Shown one piece after another: positions 34,347-42,180 of a stretch of DNA of 64,000 nucleotides (its first letter is position 1; every line of letters starts with the position of its first letter). Under the pieces are notes generated by a model. That model ran no database searches. It was given only the letters and a program-made list of their open reading frames with translations, and was not told where the DNA came from. Source of the DNA: Mucilaginibacter rubeus. GTDB taxonomy: Bacteria; Bacteroidota; Bacteroidia; Sphingobacteriales; Sphingobacteriaceae. The translations under genes and the position numbers were made by a program. The stretch spans positions 4,836,001 to 4,900,000 of the forward strand of contig NZ_CP043450.1 in NCBI RefSeq assembly GCF_003286415.2, given 5' to 3'.

Positions 34347-36362
34347 TTAATTTATTAACGCAATTAATTCATCATCGCCAATAATGGGGATGTTAAGTTT
34401 ATTGGCTTTTTCGAGCTTTGCAGGTCCCATATTGTCGCCGGCAACAAGGTAATTAAGTTTAGCCGAAATGCTGCTCAAAATCTTCCCACCATTTTGCTCA
34501 ATGATATCTTTCAGCTCATCGCGCGAAAATTTTTCGAACGTTCCCGAGATAATGAAGTTCATCCCGGCGAGCTTTTCGCTGGCCAGTACCACTTCTTTTT
34601 CTTCGGCTATAAACTGCAGGCCCTGCTCCCTAAGCTTTTGTATTTCCTGGCGATGGATATCACCTGCAAAATATTCGGTGATACTTTGGGCTATGCGTTC
34701 GCCTATTTCTTCGGCAGCAGTCAGTTCTTCAACCGATGCTGCCATCAACTTATCAATCGACTTAAAATGGAACGCCAGCTTACGGGCTACCGTTTCACCC
34801 ACATAGCGGATCCCTAAACCAAACAACACTTTTTCGAAAGGCATTTTTTTAGATGCCTCGATACCCTCCAGCATGTTATTGATAGATTTTTCGCCAAAGC
34901 GGCCCATCTGCTTTAACTCGGCGGCATGGGTATGCAGTTCATAGATATCGCTGATATGACTAATAAATCCTTTATTATACAGGGTTTCGATAGTTTCATC
35001 GCCCAAACCATCAATATTCATAGCCTTACGCCCGATGAAATGCTGCATTTTGCCAACAATCTGCGGTGGGCAACCTTCATCGTTAGGGCAATAAAACGCG
35101 GCTTCACCTTCTTTACGTTCAAGCGGGGTATCGCAAGCAGGGCAGGTAGTACGGTAAATAACAGGAACGGCATCGGCTTTCCGCTTTTCGGGATTTACGC
35201 TGATGATCTTAGGAATGATCTCGCCGCCTTTTTCAACAAAAACAGTATCGCCCTCATGTAAATCCAAACGGATAATTTCATTGGCATTATGCAGCGTAGC
35301 ACGCTTTACCGTAGTACCGGCAAGCAGCACAGGCTTTAAATTGGCAACCGGGGTAACGGCACCTGTACGGCCAACCTGGTAGCTTACCTCAAGCAGTTCG
35401 GTCTCCACCCTTTCGGCTTTAAACTTATAGGAGATAGCCCAGCGTGGCGATTTGGCGGTAAAGCCAAGCTCCTGCTGCTGCGAGTAGTTATTTACTTTAA
35501 TAACAATGCCATCAATATCATAGCTCAGATTAAAGCGCTCCTTATCCCATTTATTAATAAACTCCATTACGCAATTAATATCCGGGCAAAGCTCGCTATG
35601 CTCATTGGTATGGAAACCCCAGGTTTTAACAGCCTGCAGGCTTTCCCAATGGGTTTTAAATAATGGTTTTTCGGTATACAGAAAGTACAGGAAGCAATCA
35701 AGCGGGCGTTTAGCTACCTCGGCCGAGTCCTGCATTTTTACGGTACCCGAAGCAAAATTACGGGGATTGGCATAAGGCACTTCTCCGTTTTCAATGCGTT
35801 CGTTATTAAGCCTGTCAAAAGCTTTACGGTGCATAAACACCTCACCACGAATATCAAAGTAAGCAGGATAGCCTTCACCTTCGTGTAAACGCTTTGGTAT
35901 GGTATGGATAGTTTTAATATTAGTGGTTACCTCATCGCCCTGTACGCCATCGCCACGGGTAACACCGCGTACCAGTTTGCCGTCCTCATAGGTAAGGCTC
36001 ATACTCAGGCCGTCAAACTTAAGCTCGCATACATACTCAAAATTATCGCCAATGGCTTTACGGATACGCTGATCAAAATCAAGCAGTTCCTGCTCATTGT
36101 AAGTATTACCTAACGACAGCATTGGCCATCGGTGCCTAACCGTTACAAACTCCTTGGTAATATCCCCGCCTACCCTTTGTGTTGGCGAATCCGGGTCGGC
36201 AAATTCCGGGTATTCCTTTTCGAGCTTGTTAAGCTGCTCCAGTTTTTTATCAAAATCAAAATCAGAAATGGTTGGCATAGCCAGCACATAGTAGTTGTAA
36301 TTGTGCTGTTTAAGTTCGGCTGTTAATGCCTCTATTTGTTTCTTTGCTTCAGCTGATGACAT
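34347..36362 (-). CDS. ligA: NAD-dependent DNA ligase
   Basis: 671 residues, normal for LigA. It seals nicks in DNA using NAD+ during replication and repair. Domain order: Ia (HNYNYYVLAMPTISDFDFD, NAD-binding tyrosines), adenylation domain with ELKFDG (AMP-accepting Lys115), an OB-fold (VSYQVGRTGAVTPVA), a four-cysteine zinc finger (CPACDTPL...FYCPNDEGCP), helix-hairpin-helix motifs (NIDGLGDETIETL, GLGIRYVGETVARKLA), and a C-terminal BRCT domain (GMNFIISGTFEKFSRDEL). All parts appear intact. It is transcribed alone. The TNT-like genes lie divergently 152 bp away. Confidence 0.97.
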   Translation of the reverse strand: MSSAEAKKQIEALTAELKQHNYNYYVLAMPTISDFDFDKKLEQLNKLEKEYPEFADPDSPTQRVGGDITKEFVTVRHRWPMLSLGNTYNEQELLDFDQRIRKAIGDNFEYVCELKFDGLSMSLTYEDGKLVRGVTRGDGVQGDEVTTNIKTIHTIPKRLHEGEGYPAYFDIRGEVFMHRKAFDRLNNERIENGEVPYANPRNFASGTVKMQDSAEVAKRPLDCFLYFLYTEKPLFKTHWESLQAVKTWGFHTNEHSELCPDINCVMEFINKWDKERFNLSYDIDGIVIKVNNYSQQQELGFTAKSPRWAISYKFKAERVETELLEVSYQVGRTGAVTPVANLKPVLLAGTTVKRATLHNANEIIRLDLHEGDTVFVEKGGEIIPKIISVNPEKRKADAVPVIYRTTCPACDTPLERKEGEAAFYCPNDEGCPPQIVGKMQHFIGRKAMNIDGLGDETIETLYNKGFISHISDIYELHTHAAELKQMGRFGEKSINNMLEGIEASKKMPFEKVLFGLGIRYVGETVARKLAFHFKSIDKLMAASVEELTAAEEIGERIAQSITEYFAGDIHRQEIQKLREQGLQFIAEEKEVVLASEKLAGMNFIISGTFEKFSRDELKDIIEQNGGKILSSISAKLNYLVAGDNMGPAKLEKANKLNIPIIGDDELIALIN

Positions 36363-36514
36363 AGGTACGAAGGTAATAATTTCCTTTATTCGTTTTTTTC
36401 AAACAATCCAAAACGCTGCAACAAACTGATAAGCAATAAAATAACATATAAAAATCAAGAAAATATTCCCAAAAGCTCTAAATGGTTGTTAACTTTATAT
36501 AAAACCTTAAAACC

Positions 36515-37144
36515 ATGAAAAAACTAAACCTCCTGCTATTGGGAATGCTGCTTATGCCTTTCCTGGTAAATGCTCAGAAATTAAATGACTATACCGAAAA
36601 TCTTTTAAAATCGTATTCCGCTGAATCGGATACTTCTACTACGAGAGGTGTAAGCTATCAATATTTTAGATACACTGTTAAGAAATTTCGAAACAGCGAA
36701 TATCCTAAAAAACTCGTCCTTTTATCGTGGACACTTTGGAAGAATGAGGCATGGGGAAAACTTGACACGCTGTTCAAAAACCTCGAAATAAAATTTCCAC
36801 CTAATTATGGTGCAATATCAGAAGAAGTAGATATCATACTTCCAGCCGGATGGTTGATTGATCGGTACGGTGGCAAATATGACGACTTAGGTAATTTCAG
36901 CGATGTAAACGGCGATTTCGTAGCTCCCTCTGGTATACCTTTTGAACAACGCTCTATCCCACAGGAAAATAACGACAATAAATATTACAAAAGATATCTA
37001 ATAAAAAAAGATATCCATGCCAAATTAGGGCAAACTATTCCGTGGAGTAAACAGCCAGGTCAAGGCGTACAATTCAGATTATCAGATGGCGCAACAATTG
37101 AAACATTAAAAGCCGATGGTTCAATTCTGGAAAAAAAGCTTTAA
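36515..37144 (+). CDS. Secreted TNT-like (NAD glycohydrolase fold) domain protein, diverged copy
   Basis: 209 residues. Signal peptide ending near VNAQ (residue 21), a leader region of about 65 residues (RGVSYQYFRYTVKKF) shared with the next gene, then a segment resembling the tuberculosis necrotizing toxin (TNT) domain: FPPNYGA (94-100), LIDRYGG (114-120), FVAPSGIPFEQRSIP (135-149), a YKRYLI strand (158-163) and IPWSKQPGQGVQFRL (175-189). In characterised TNT the domain hydrolyses NAD+ and Arg and Gln in such motifs form the active site; here Arg117 and Gln186 are the candidates. The PWFGxPG element is changed to PWSKQPG, so activity is uncertain. It is a neighbour and paralog of the next gene. 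The gene looks more AT-rich than its surroundings. Confidence 0.7.
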   Translation: MKKLNLLLLGMLLMPFLVNAQKLNDYTENLLKSYSAESDTSTTRGVSYQYFRYTVKKFRNSEYPKKLVLLSWTLWKNEAWGKLDTLFKNLEIKFPPNYGAISEEVDIILPAGWLIDRYGGKYDDLGNFSDVNGDFVAPSGIPFEQRSIPQENNDNKYYKRYLIKKDIHAKLGQTIPWSKQPGQGVQFRLSDGATIETLKADGSILEKKL

Positions 37145-37162
37145 ACCCAATGCTATCATGAC

Positions 37163-37193
37163 AGTGGCTTTGCCTATTTTGGGCAGAGCCACT
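37163..37193 (+). terminator. Terminator-like hairpin between the two TNT-like genes
   Basis: AGTGGCTTTGCC and GGCAGAGCCACT pair with one mismatch around a 7-base loop; only CTTGTT follows, so termination would be weak. Confidence 0.45.
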
Positions 37194-37270
37194 CTTGTTC
37201 AGTTTATTATCTAACATATAATATGAATAAAATAAATACATAAATACCCTTTCATAAAAGCACCGGGTAA

Positions 37271-37297
37271 TGTAGTTTTATCCAACAAAAAACTACA
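37271..37297 (+). promoter_or_regulatory. Leader hairpin just before the second TNT-like gene
   Basis: TGTAGTTTT and AAAACTACA pair perfectly around a 9-base loop, ending 4 bp before the ATG at 37302. It would cover the ribosome-binding region and could limit translation; this role is inference. Confidence 0.4.
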
Positions 37298-37301
37298 TCG
37301 A

Positions 37302-37898
37302 ATGAAAACACTTAAACTGCTGATCCTATCCGTAATGCTGATGCCTTTTTTGGCGACAGCGCAAACCAAACCACATCATGCTGCAAAGGCACACCACCTG
37401 CCGGTACGTGGCGTTACCTACGAAGATTTTAAAAGCTCCGTAGCCGATTTCGCCGACAGCACCAAAAAGCCACTTGCCGATTCGGCCTGGGTGTTCTTCA
37501 AAACAGAGAAATGGGATGACCTTGAAAAATTCTTCACCAGGAACAACCTTAACGGCGGTTGGCCACCAAACCGCGGTGCTGTAAACCTGATCATTATTAC
37601 CCTTAAAAAAGGCGTGCTGATAGACCGTTATGGCGGCTACACAGATGATTCAGGCGCTTTTCAGGATAAAGGCACCTTTGTATCGCCAAAAGGTGTACCT
37701 TTCCCCATGCGTGCTTTGCCGGATAACACCCTGAGCAAGCCCTATAAAATTTATAAGATACTGAAACCGATAGCCAAAGTAAGGGAAGGCAAAATCATCC
37801 CATGGTTTGGCAAACCAGGCTTAGGTATACAGTATGAAGTACCAGCCACTGTTAATGACCTTAAGGCCGGTGGTTTCATTGAAGAAGTAAAACAGTAA
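37302..37898 (+). CDS. Secreted TNT-like (NAD glycohydrolase toxin fold) domain protein
   Basis: 198 residues. Signal peptide ending near ATAQ (residue 21), a leader (RGVTYEDFKSSVADF, 36-50) shared with the upstream paralog, then a TNT-like domain from about residue 85: WPPNRGAV, VLIDRYGGY (105-113), FVSPKGVPFPMRALP (126-140), PYKIYKILKPI (147-157), IPWFGKPGLGIQYEV (166-180) and a final LKAGGFIEEV. The order and motifs match the TNT/DUF4237 family, whose known member hydrolyses NAD+ and NADP+ inside target cells. Candidate catalytic Arg109 and Gln177 are present; the position that is His in a PYHxY-type motif is Lys149. A short cytosolic protein gene follows 19 bp later. Toxin role is inference. 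Confidence 0.78.
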   Translation: MKTLKLLILSVMLMPFLATAQTKPHHAAKAHHLPVRGVTYEDFKSSVADFADSTKKPLADSAWVFFKTEKWDDLEKFFTRNNLNGGWPPNRGAVNLIIITLKKGVLIDRYGGYTDDSGAFQDKGTFVSPKGVPFPMRALPDNTLSKPYKIYKILKPIAKVREGKIIPWFGKPGLGIQYEVPATVNDLKAGGFIEEVKQ

Positions 37899-37917
37899 AA
37901 ACGATATATATTAAAAT

Positions 37918-38268
37918 ATGATCACAAAATATGAAGTAACAAAATCATTATTATTTGATGGAGATGAAGAAGAGGCAGTGCATAAATCTTTCAGTCTGCC
38001 AGCCGGAAGCATAAAGTTCAGTGATTTTGCCAATAACAATTTTGAAGATCTGCAAAAGATACTTACCCCTGGTGATTTCGATACCATAATAAAAACAGCC
38101 GGCTTTACCCCCGGTGGCTTCCTTAACCTTTACCAGGGCAGCGATAGGCTCAGGCTTTATTACGCAAAAAAGGAAGACGCGATAATTGTTTTTGCCTATG
38201 GCGAATTTCAACCCACCCGGTATAAGCTTTACCTTGAAGGTGTTTGGATCTATAATCCCGGAAAATAA
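37918..38268 (+). CDS. Small cytosolic protein, candidate immunity partner of the TNT-like protein
   Basis: 116 residues, no signal peptide and no membrane segment, acidic at the N-terminus (DGDEEEAVHKSF) and mixed alpha/beta. I do not recognise a family. It starts 19 bp after the TNT-like gene and is followed by a strong terminator, so the two share a transcript. Known TNT toxins are encoded with a small cytosolic immunity protein that blocks the active site; position, size and lack of an export signal fit that here, but there is no sequence evidence of binding. The region between this gene and the toxin holds no other feature. Confidence 0.6.
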   Translation: MITKYEVTKSLLFDGDEEEAVHKSFSLPAGSIKFSDFANNNFEDLQKILTPGDFDTIIKTAGFTPGGFLNLYQGSDRLRLYYAKKEDAIIVFAYGEFQPTRYKLYLEGVWIYNPGK

Positions 38269-38270
38269 TA

Positions 38271-38304
38271 AAAAATCCCTGTCGGTTTCGGCAGGGATTT
38301 TTTT
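38271..38304. terminator. Bidirectional terminator after the TNT-like operon
   Basis: AAAAATCCCTG, loop, CAGGGATTTTTTT. T/A runs on both sides let it serve the plus-strand TNT-like operon and the convergent minus-strand DUF6263 gene. Confidence 0.8.
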
Positions 38305-38314
38305 ATGTGTTTAA

Positions 38315-39232
38315 TTAATGACCTGTAGTTGAGGTCTCGCTTACCACACTCATAGGGAAAGTTACACCGCCCGGCACCTGCGGGCTATCCTTTATTTCTA
38401 CCGCGCCATCAATGTTTTGTTTAACCTTTGAGCTTGAGATCCAGCCGGTAGCTTTATCAACAACAACATCTGATACCATAGTTCCTTTCATGTTGTATTT
38501 CATGGGTAAGTTTCCAACTGTTTTGTAACCAGCGGTATTATCGGTTTCGATAGTGGCGTTGCCATGAATTACAAAGCTTTGCGGCGTAATATCCATCAGT
38601 TGATAAACCGAAACCATTTTAGCGCTCATAGCCCCCTGCAGGTTATTTTTTATTGTCCACTTATCGTTTTTAACAACCGATACCTCCGGAAGGACGGACA
38701 TAGCCATTTCCAGATTGCTTTTAAGCGCCCCGGAACCAAATGATTGGCTCAATTGAGTTTTTAATTGCTCCTTCTTATCTGCCGGAACTTCTTTAAAACC
38801 ATCTATCATGGATGTGATCATATTCTCGGCATTCTCAATCGACCTGATCCTGCCGCTTTTGCTTAACGTAGCGGTAAACGGCTTATTGGTTATGCCTGCC
38901 ATGATCCGTGCCATAATATTGGTAGTATCCTTATCGTCAGAATTAAAAGCTACATTACCGTTAGGTAACTGCATATTCATACCTACTTTGGTGTAATTAA
39001 CCTCCATGTAATACAACGAATCAACATTAAGCACCTTGAATGACATTTTGCCTTCAATGGTCATATCAATATTGTTAAGCTGCCCGTTTATAGTTTGCTT
39101 TACAACCGAATGTGCCAGGGTTGACAGGTAATAGGTGTTTCCTTTAACCAGTTTCAGTGCCGGTTTTACCTTTTGGGCATAACCTGCAAATACCATCATA
39201 GCCAGCGCGCCAGCCAACAAAATCTTCTTCAT
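38315..39232 (-). CDS. DUF6263 family exported protein
   Basis: 305 residues from the MKKILLAG start; an upstream Met adds three residues. Signal peptide ending near GYAQ, then a mostly beta protein with a repeated pattern in which strands contain the ITNKPFTATLSKSGRIRSIE and SSKVKQNIDGAVEIKDS type sequence. It matches DUF6263, a family of exported Bacteroidota proteins of unknown function. No catalytic or membrane-barrel features. The terminator at its 3' end is shared with the TNT-like operon. Standing alone. Confidence 0.7.
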   Translation of the reverse strand: MKKILLAGALAMMVFAGYAQKVKPALKLVKGNTYYLSTLAHSVVKQTINGQLNNIDMTIEGKMSFKVLNVDSLYYMEVNYTKVGMNMQLPNGNVAFNSDDKDTTNIMARIMAGITNKPFTATLSKSGRIRSIENAENMITSMIDGFKEVPADKKEQLKTQLSQSFGSGALKSNLEMAMSVLPEVSVVKNDKWTIKNNLQGAMSAKMVSVYQLMDITPQSFVIHGNATIETDNTAGYKTVGNLPMKYNMKGTMVSDVVVDKATGWISSSKVKQNIDGAVEIKDSPQVPGGVTFPMSVVSETSTTGH

Positions 39233-39386
39233 AGTATGCAAAGATGTAAGCGCTAAATATATTATAATATATCTCGCAAAAAACTGAAAATTCCTAACAA
39301 TTAATTAAAAACAAATTCGTTAACTTTATACTACGCTCAACTCTTTATTTTTTTTCACACACCTAATTTTACGAAGGAGAGGTTTT

Positions 39387-39629
39387 ATGTTACAGCAGAT
39401 AGCATTTATGCCACAGCACCAGTTTCATGTGCTTATCAATTTTTCGGGAGAAGATGAACGTATTTTGGCCATTTTACCCAACGAAGCCGGGAATTTCCGC
39501 GTAGTGTACCAGGGTAAAACAATTGCCGAGCTTAACCTGAACGAGGGATGCTGCACCTGCTACAAGGGCAAACTGAAGAAAAACGTGATGACCCAGCTTG
39601 AGCACCAGATAAAAAACCACTACGCCTAA
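39387..39629 (+). CDS. Small protein of unknown function
   Basis: 80 residues. It has a rare clear Shine-Dalgarno here: AAGGAGAGG 7 bp before the ATG. Sequence is basic with a CCTCYKGKLKKN segment (three Cys within a short stretch) and LNLNEG; no signal peptide. Coding character and ribosome site make it real, though no family is recognised. It is surrounded by spacers of about 150 bp upstream (after the DUF6263 start, divergent) and about 85 bp downstream (convergent with the DUF885 gene). Confidence 0.7.
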   Translation: MLQQIAFMPQHQFHVLINFSGEDERILAILPNEAGNFRVVYQGKTIAELNLNEGCCTCYKGKLKKNVMTQLEHQIKNHYA

Positions 39630-39715
39630 GCTGTTAATAAAAAGATTTTTGATAGTTCATAAGGAAATAAACTCATGGTTTCATAGTCCATGAGTTTATA
39701 CCTATGGACTATCAA

Positions 39716-41524
39716 TTAATTTCCGCTGGTTTTGGCCAGCATGGCTTCCCTTATAAATTTAACAGGGGCACTGCCGTAGCTCAAAAACTTTTCGTTAAAC
39801 TCTTTCAGTTTATACTTATCGCCCATTTTTACTTTATAGGCATCCCTTAAATCAACAATCTCTTTATAACCGGTATAATAGCTGGTAAGCTGTACGCTGG
39901 TTACACTAACACGCTTCCATTTACCATCGGCTTCGGCCTGTTGCTGAAATGCCTCGCGGGTTAATAATTTAATAGCCTCATCTTTGGTCATGCTACCGCT
40001 GTGTATGCTGTAATCCAATATAGCATTGCATACCGAGCGTAAGTTCCATTTGTACCACATCAGCATCATTTCGGGCTCGTTGTTGCCAAAGCCATTTTCC
40101 AGCATCATTTGCTCGGTATATACCGCCCAGCCTTCGGCCATAGCGCCGTTACCAAATACCGCTTTAATAATGCTTGGTGCTTTGTTTGAATATACACCCT
40201 GCACATAATGCCCTGGCACAGCTTCATGGATGCTCAGAATCTGTAAAATATAGTTATTGTACTCGCGCAGGTAACTTTCGGCTTTTTCCTTGCTCCAACC
40301 AGAAAGGCTGCCTACGTTGTAGTATGAGTTACCATTTTTATCATACGGACCAGGCCCGCTCATAGATGCACCTGCTACACCGGCCATATAACCCGGCTCT
40401 TTACGGATAATCAATGGTTTTGACGGATCAAGTGTTAACAGGTCTTTAGATTTTACAAAGGCGTTAAGCTTAGGAATAATTTGCTCAATTGATGATTGAA
40501 AATCTTCAGGCTTAACGTGTTTAGTTGATATCGTATCTATCAGCTGGCTTATCATCAGCAAACTATCGGCAGGAGCGGCTTGTTTAACAAAGTATTTGGG
40601 CCAAAGCTGCTTGCTGATCTTACCCATTTCGCGGTGAATGAATTTCTTACGTTCAACCGCAGCATTGTAAATCTTATCGGCAGTGTTAGATGCTACAATC
40701 TCGTATTTAAACTTATCCTCATACAAATCTTTGCCCAACCTGAAACTTCTTGGATGATCATTCTTCAGTGCTTTTAGCCAGTCGGCATATGCTTTAATAG
40801 CAACAACGCTTTGGGCAGCCCTGTCGGTCATTAATTTTTGTTCGGCTTTAGGGATATTGGTTTTCTTGAGCGAATCGGCAAAATCTTTTCCTATTACATC
40901 CATGCCGCCCAGATTTTGCTCAATAGCCAGGCTGGTAAGCTCCACTACCGGATTCTTGATCTGTTTTTCGGCTTCCTTGTAATACTGCGGAATGAATGAC
41001 ATGCGCTGATAAAAATGGCGCAGACGTTTAGGCAATGGCTCGTAATGCTCATTCAGGATGTAAGCAAACGTACCTATAACATTGTATGATGATGGGTCCC
41101 ACTCGTACTGTTTTAGCTGACGAACCTGCCATTGCACGTATTCAAGCTGGTTTTGGAGAATCTTGTAATCTATCTTATTAGCTTCTGACAGCGTATTCAC
41201 TTCAAAGCGGCTTAACGAATCTACCTGGTATTTGGCGAAGGTTACCAGTTTATCGCGGCTTTGATCGTTAGGGATCACCATTAAACTATCATATTTATGA
41301 TATCCTGCCGATGTAGCCCAATCGGGGTTCAGCTTCCAGAAATTATCCAGAAATGTATTCTCATATTTCAGAAAAGCGGCATCATCCTTACCCAAAAGCG
41401 GACCGGTACCGCTTCCCCCCTCTTTTTTACAACCGGTAAAGGCTACCATAAATAAAACAACGGCGAGTGTTAATTTTAAGAATATATTTCTGATCACAAC
41501 TGATGGGGTTTTACAATGAAGCAT
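39716..41524 (-). CDS. DUF885 family lipoprotein
   Basis: 602 residues. Lipoprotein signal with Cys32 (FTGCKK), then a mostly helical body. The family hallmark HEAVPGHYVQG occurs at residues 433-443, with HExxPGH resembling a metallopeptidase zinc site, and a second conserved stretch MAEGWAVYTEQMMLE. DUF885 members have been suggested to be peptidases; no activity has been shown for this one. Likely envelope-bound. It is divergent from the DinB gene and shares the intergenic region. Confidence 0.85.
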   Translation of the reverse strand: MLHCKTPSVVIRNIFLKLTLAVVLFMVAFTGCKKEGGSGTGPLLGKDDAAFLKYENTFLDNFWKLNPDWATSAGYHKYDSLMVIPNDQSRDKLVTFAKYQVDSLSRFEVNTLSEANKIDYKILQNQLEYVQWQVRQLKQYEWDPSSYNVIGTFAYILNEHYEPLPKRLRHFYQRMSFIPQYYKEAEKQIKNPVVELTSLAIEQNLGGMDVIGKDFADSLKKTNIPKAEQKLMTDRAAQSVVAIKAYADWLKALKNDHPRSFRLGKDLYEDKFKYEIVASNTADKIYNAAVERKKFIHREMGKISKQLWPKYFVKQAAPADSLLMISQLIDTISTKHVKPEDFQSSIEQIIPKLNAFVKSKDLLTLDPSKPLIIRKEPGYMAGVAGASMSGPGPYDKNGNSYYNVGSLSGWSKEKAESYLREYNNYILQILSIHEAVPGHYVQGVYSNKAPSIIKAVFGNGAMAEGWAVYTEQMMLENGFGNNEPEMMLMWYKWNLRSVCNAILDYSIHSGSMTKDEAIKLLTREAFQQQAEADGKWKRVSVTSVQLTSYYTGYKEIVDLRDAYKVKMGDKYKLKEFNEKFLSYGSAPVKFIREAMLAKTSGN

Positions 41525-41598
41525 AAACTTAAAACATTTAAGCCAAATAAATCAAACCGGCGACGAATTTGTTACTTTATCAAACATTTGATTTACCT

Positions 41599-42069
41599 AT
41601 GAATAATGAACATACGATTTTAGTCGATGAAATCATCCATTTATTGCAAGGCGGTAACGCCCATGCCGATTTAAAAAAGGCAGTTGACGGTCTGTCACCA
41701 CAACTTCGCGGAGCTAAGGTTGATAAACTCCCGTATACCATATGGCAATTGGTTGAACATATCCGGATAGCGCAATGGGATATGCTGGAGTTTAGTAAGG
41801 ATGGAAATCATCAATCACCAAAATGGCCGGAGGCTTACTGGCCAAAAGAACTTGAGCCACAAGATGACCAAACCTGGAATAACAGCCTAAAACAAATTGA
41901 CGACGACCTGAATGAACTAATTGAATTGGTCAAAACCGGGGATATCTATGGAAAAATCCTTCATGGCGATGGGCAAACTATTCTTCGTGAGGCATTACAG
42001 GCTGCAGATCACAATGCCTATCACATTGCCGAGATCATTGTGATCAGGAGGTTGTTGGGAGCTTGGTAA
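41599..42069 (+). CDS. DinB-like four-helix-bundle protein
   Basis: 156 residues from the ATG at 41599; an in-frame TTG ten codons upstream lies across an AACATTTG promoter-like box. The DinB/YfiT fold is recognised from the helical pattern and histidines at the metal positions (LVEHIRIAQWDML near residues 54-66 and AADHNAYHIAEIIVIRRLL at the C-terminus). Members bind a divalent metal and serve as thiol transferases or other non-redox enzymes; the function here is unknown. Cytoplasmic. It is not related in function to DinB polymerase. Confidence 0.8.
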   Translation: MNNEHTILVDEIIHLLQGGNAHADLKKAVDGLSPQLRGAKVDKLPYTIWQLVEHIRIAQWDMLEFSKDGNHQSPKWPEAYWPKELEPQDDQTWNNSLKQIDDDLNELIELVKTGDIYGKILHGDGQTILREALQAADHNAYHIAEIIVIRRLLGAW

Positions 42070-42080
42070 GAAATTATTAT

Positions 42081-42166
42081 CGTGTCATTGCGAGGAACGA
42101 AGCAATCGCATGCTTTACAGGGCGAATATGCCTCCGTGCGGTTGCCACGCTTCGCTCGCAATGACA
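42081..42166. repeat. Family A palindromic repeat, degenerate
   Basis: Left arm GTGTCATTGCGAGGAACGAA, right arm CGCTTCGCTCGCAATGAC; the core differs (GCATGCTTTACAGGGCGAAT). The most diverged copy seen. Confidence 0.75.
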
Positions 42167-42180
42167 TGGTTTTTTGTATA

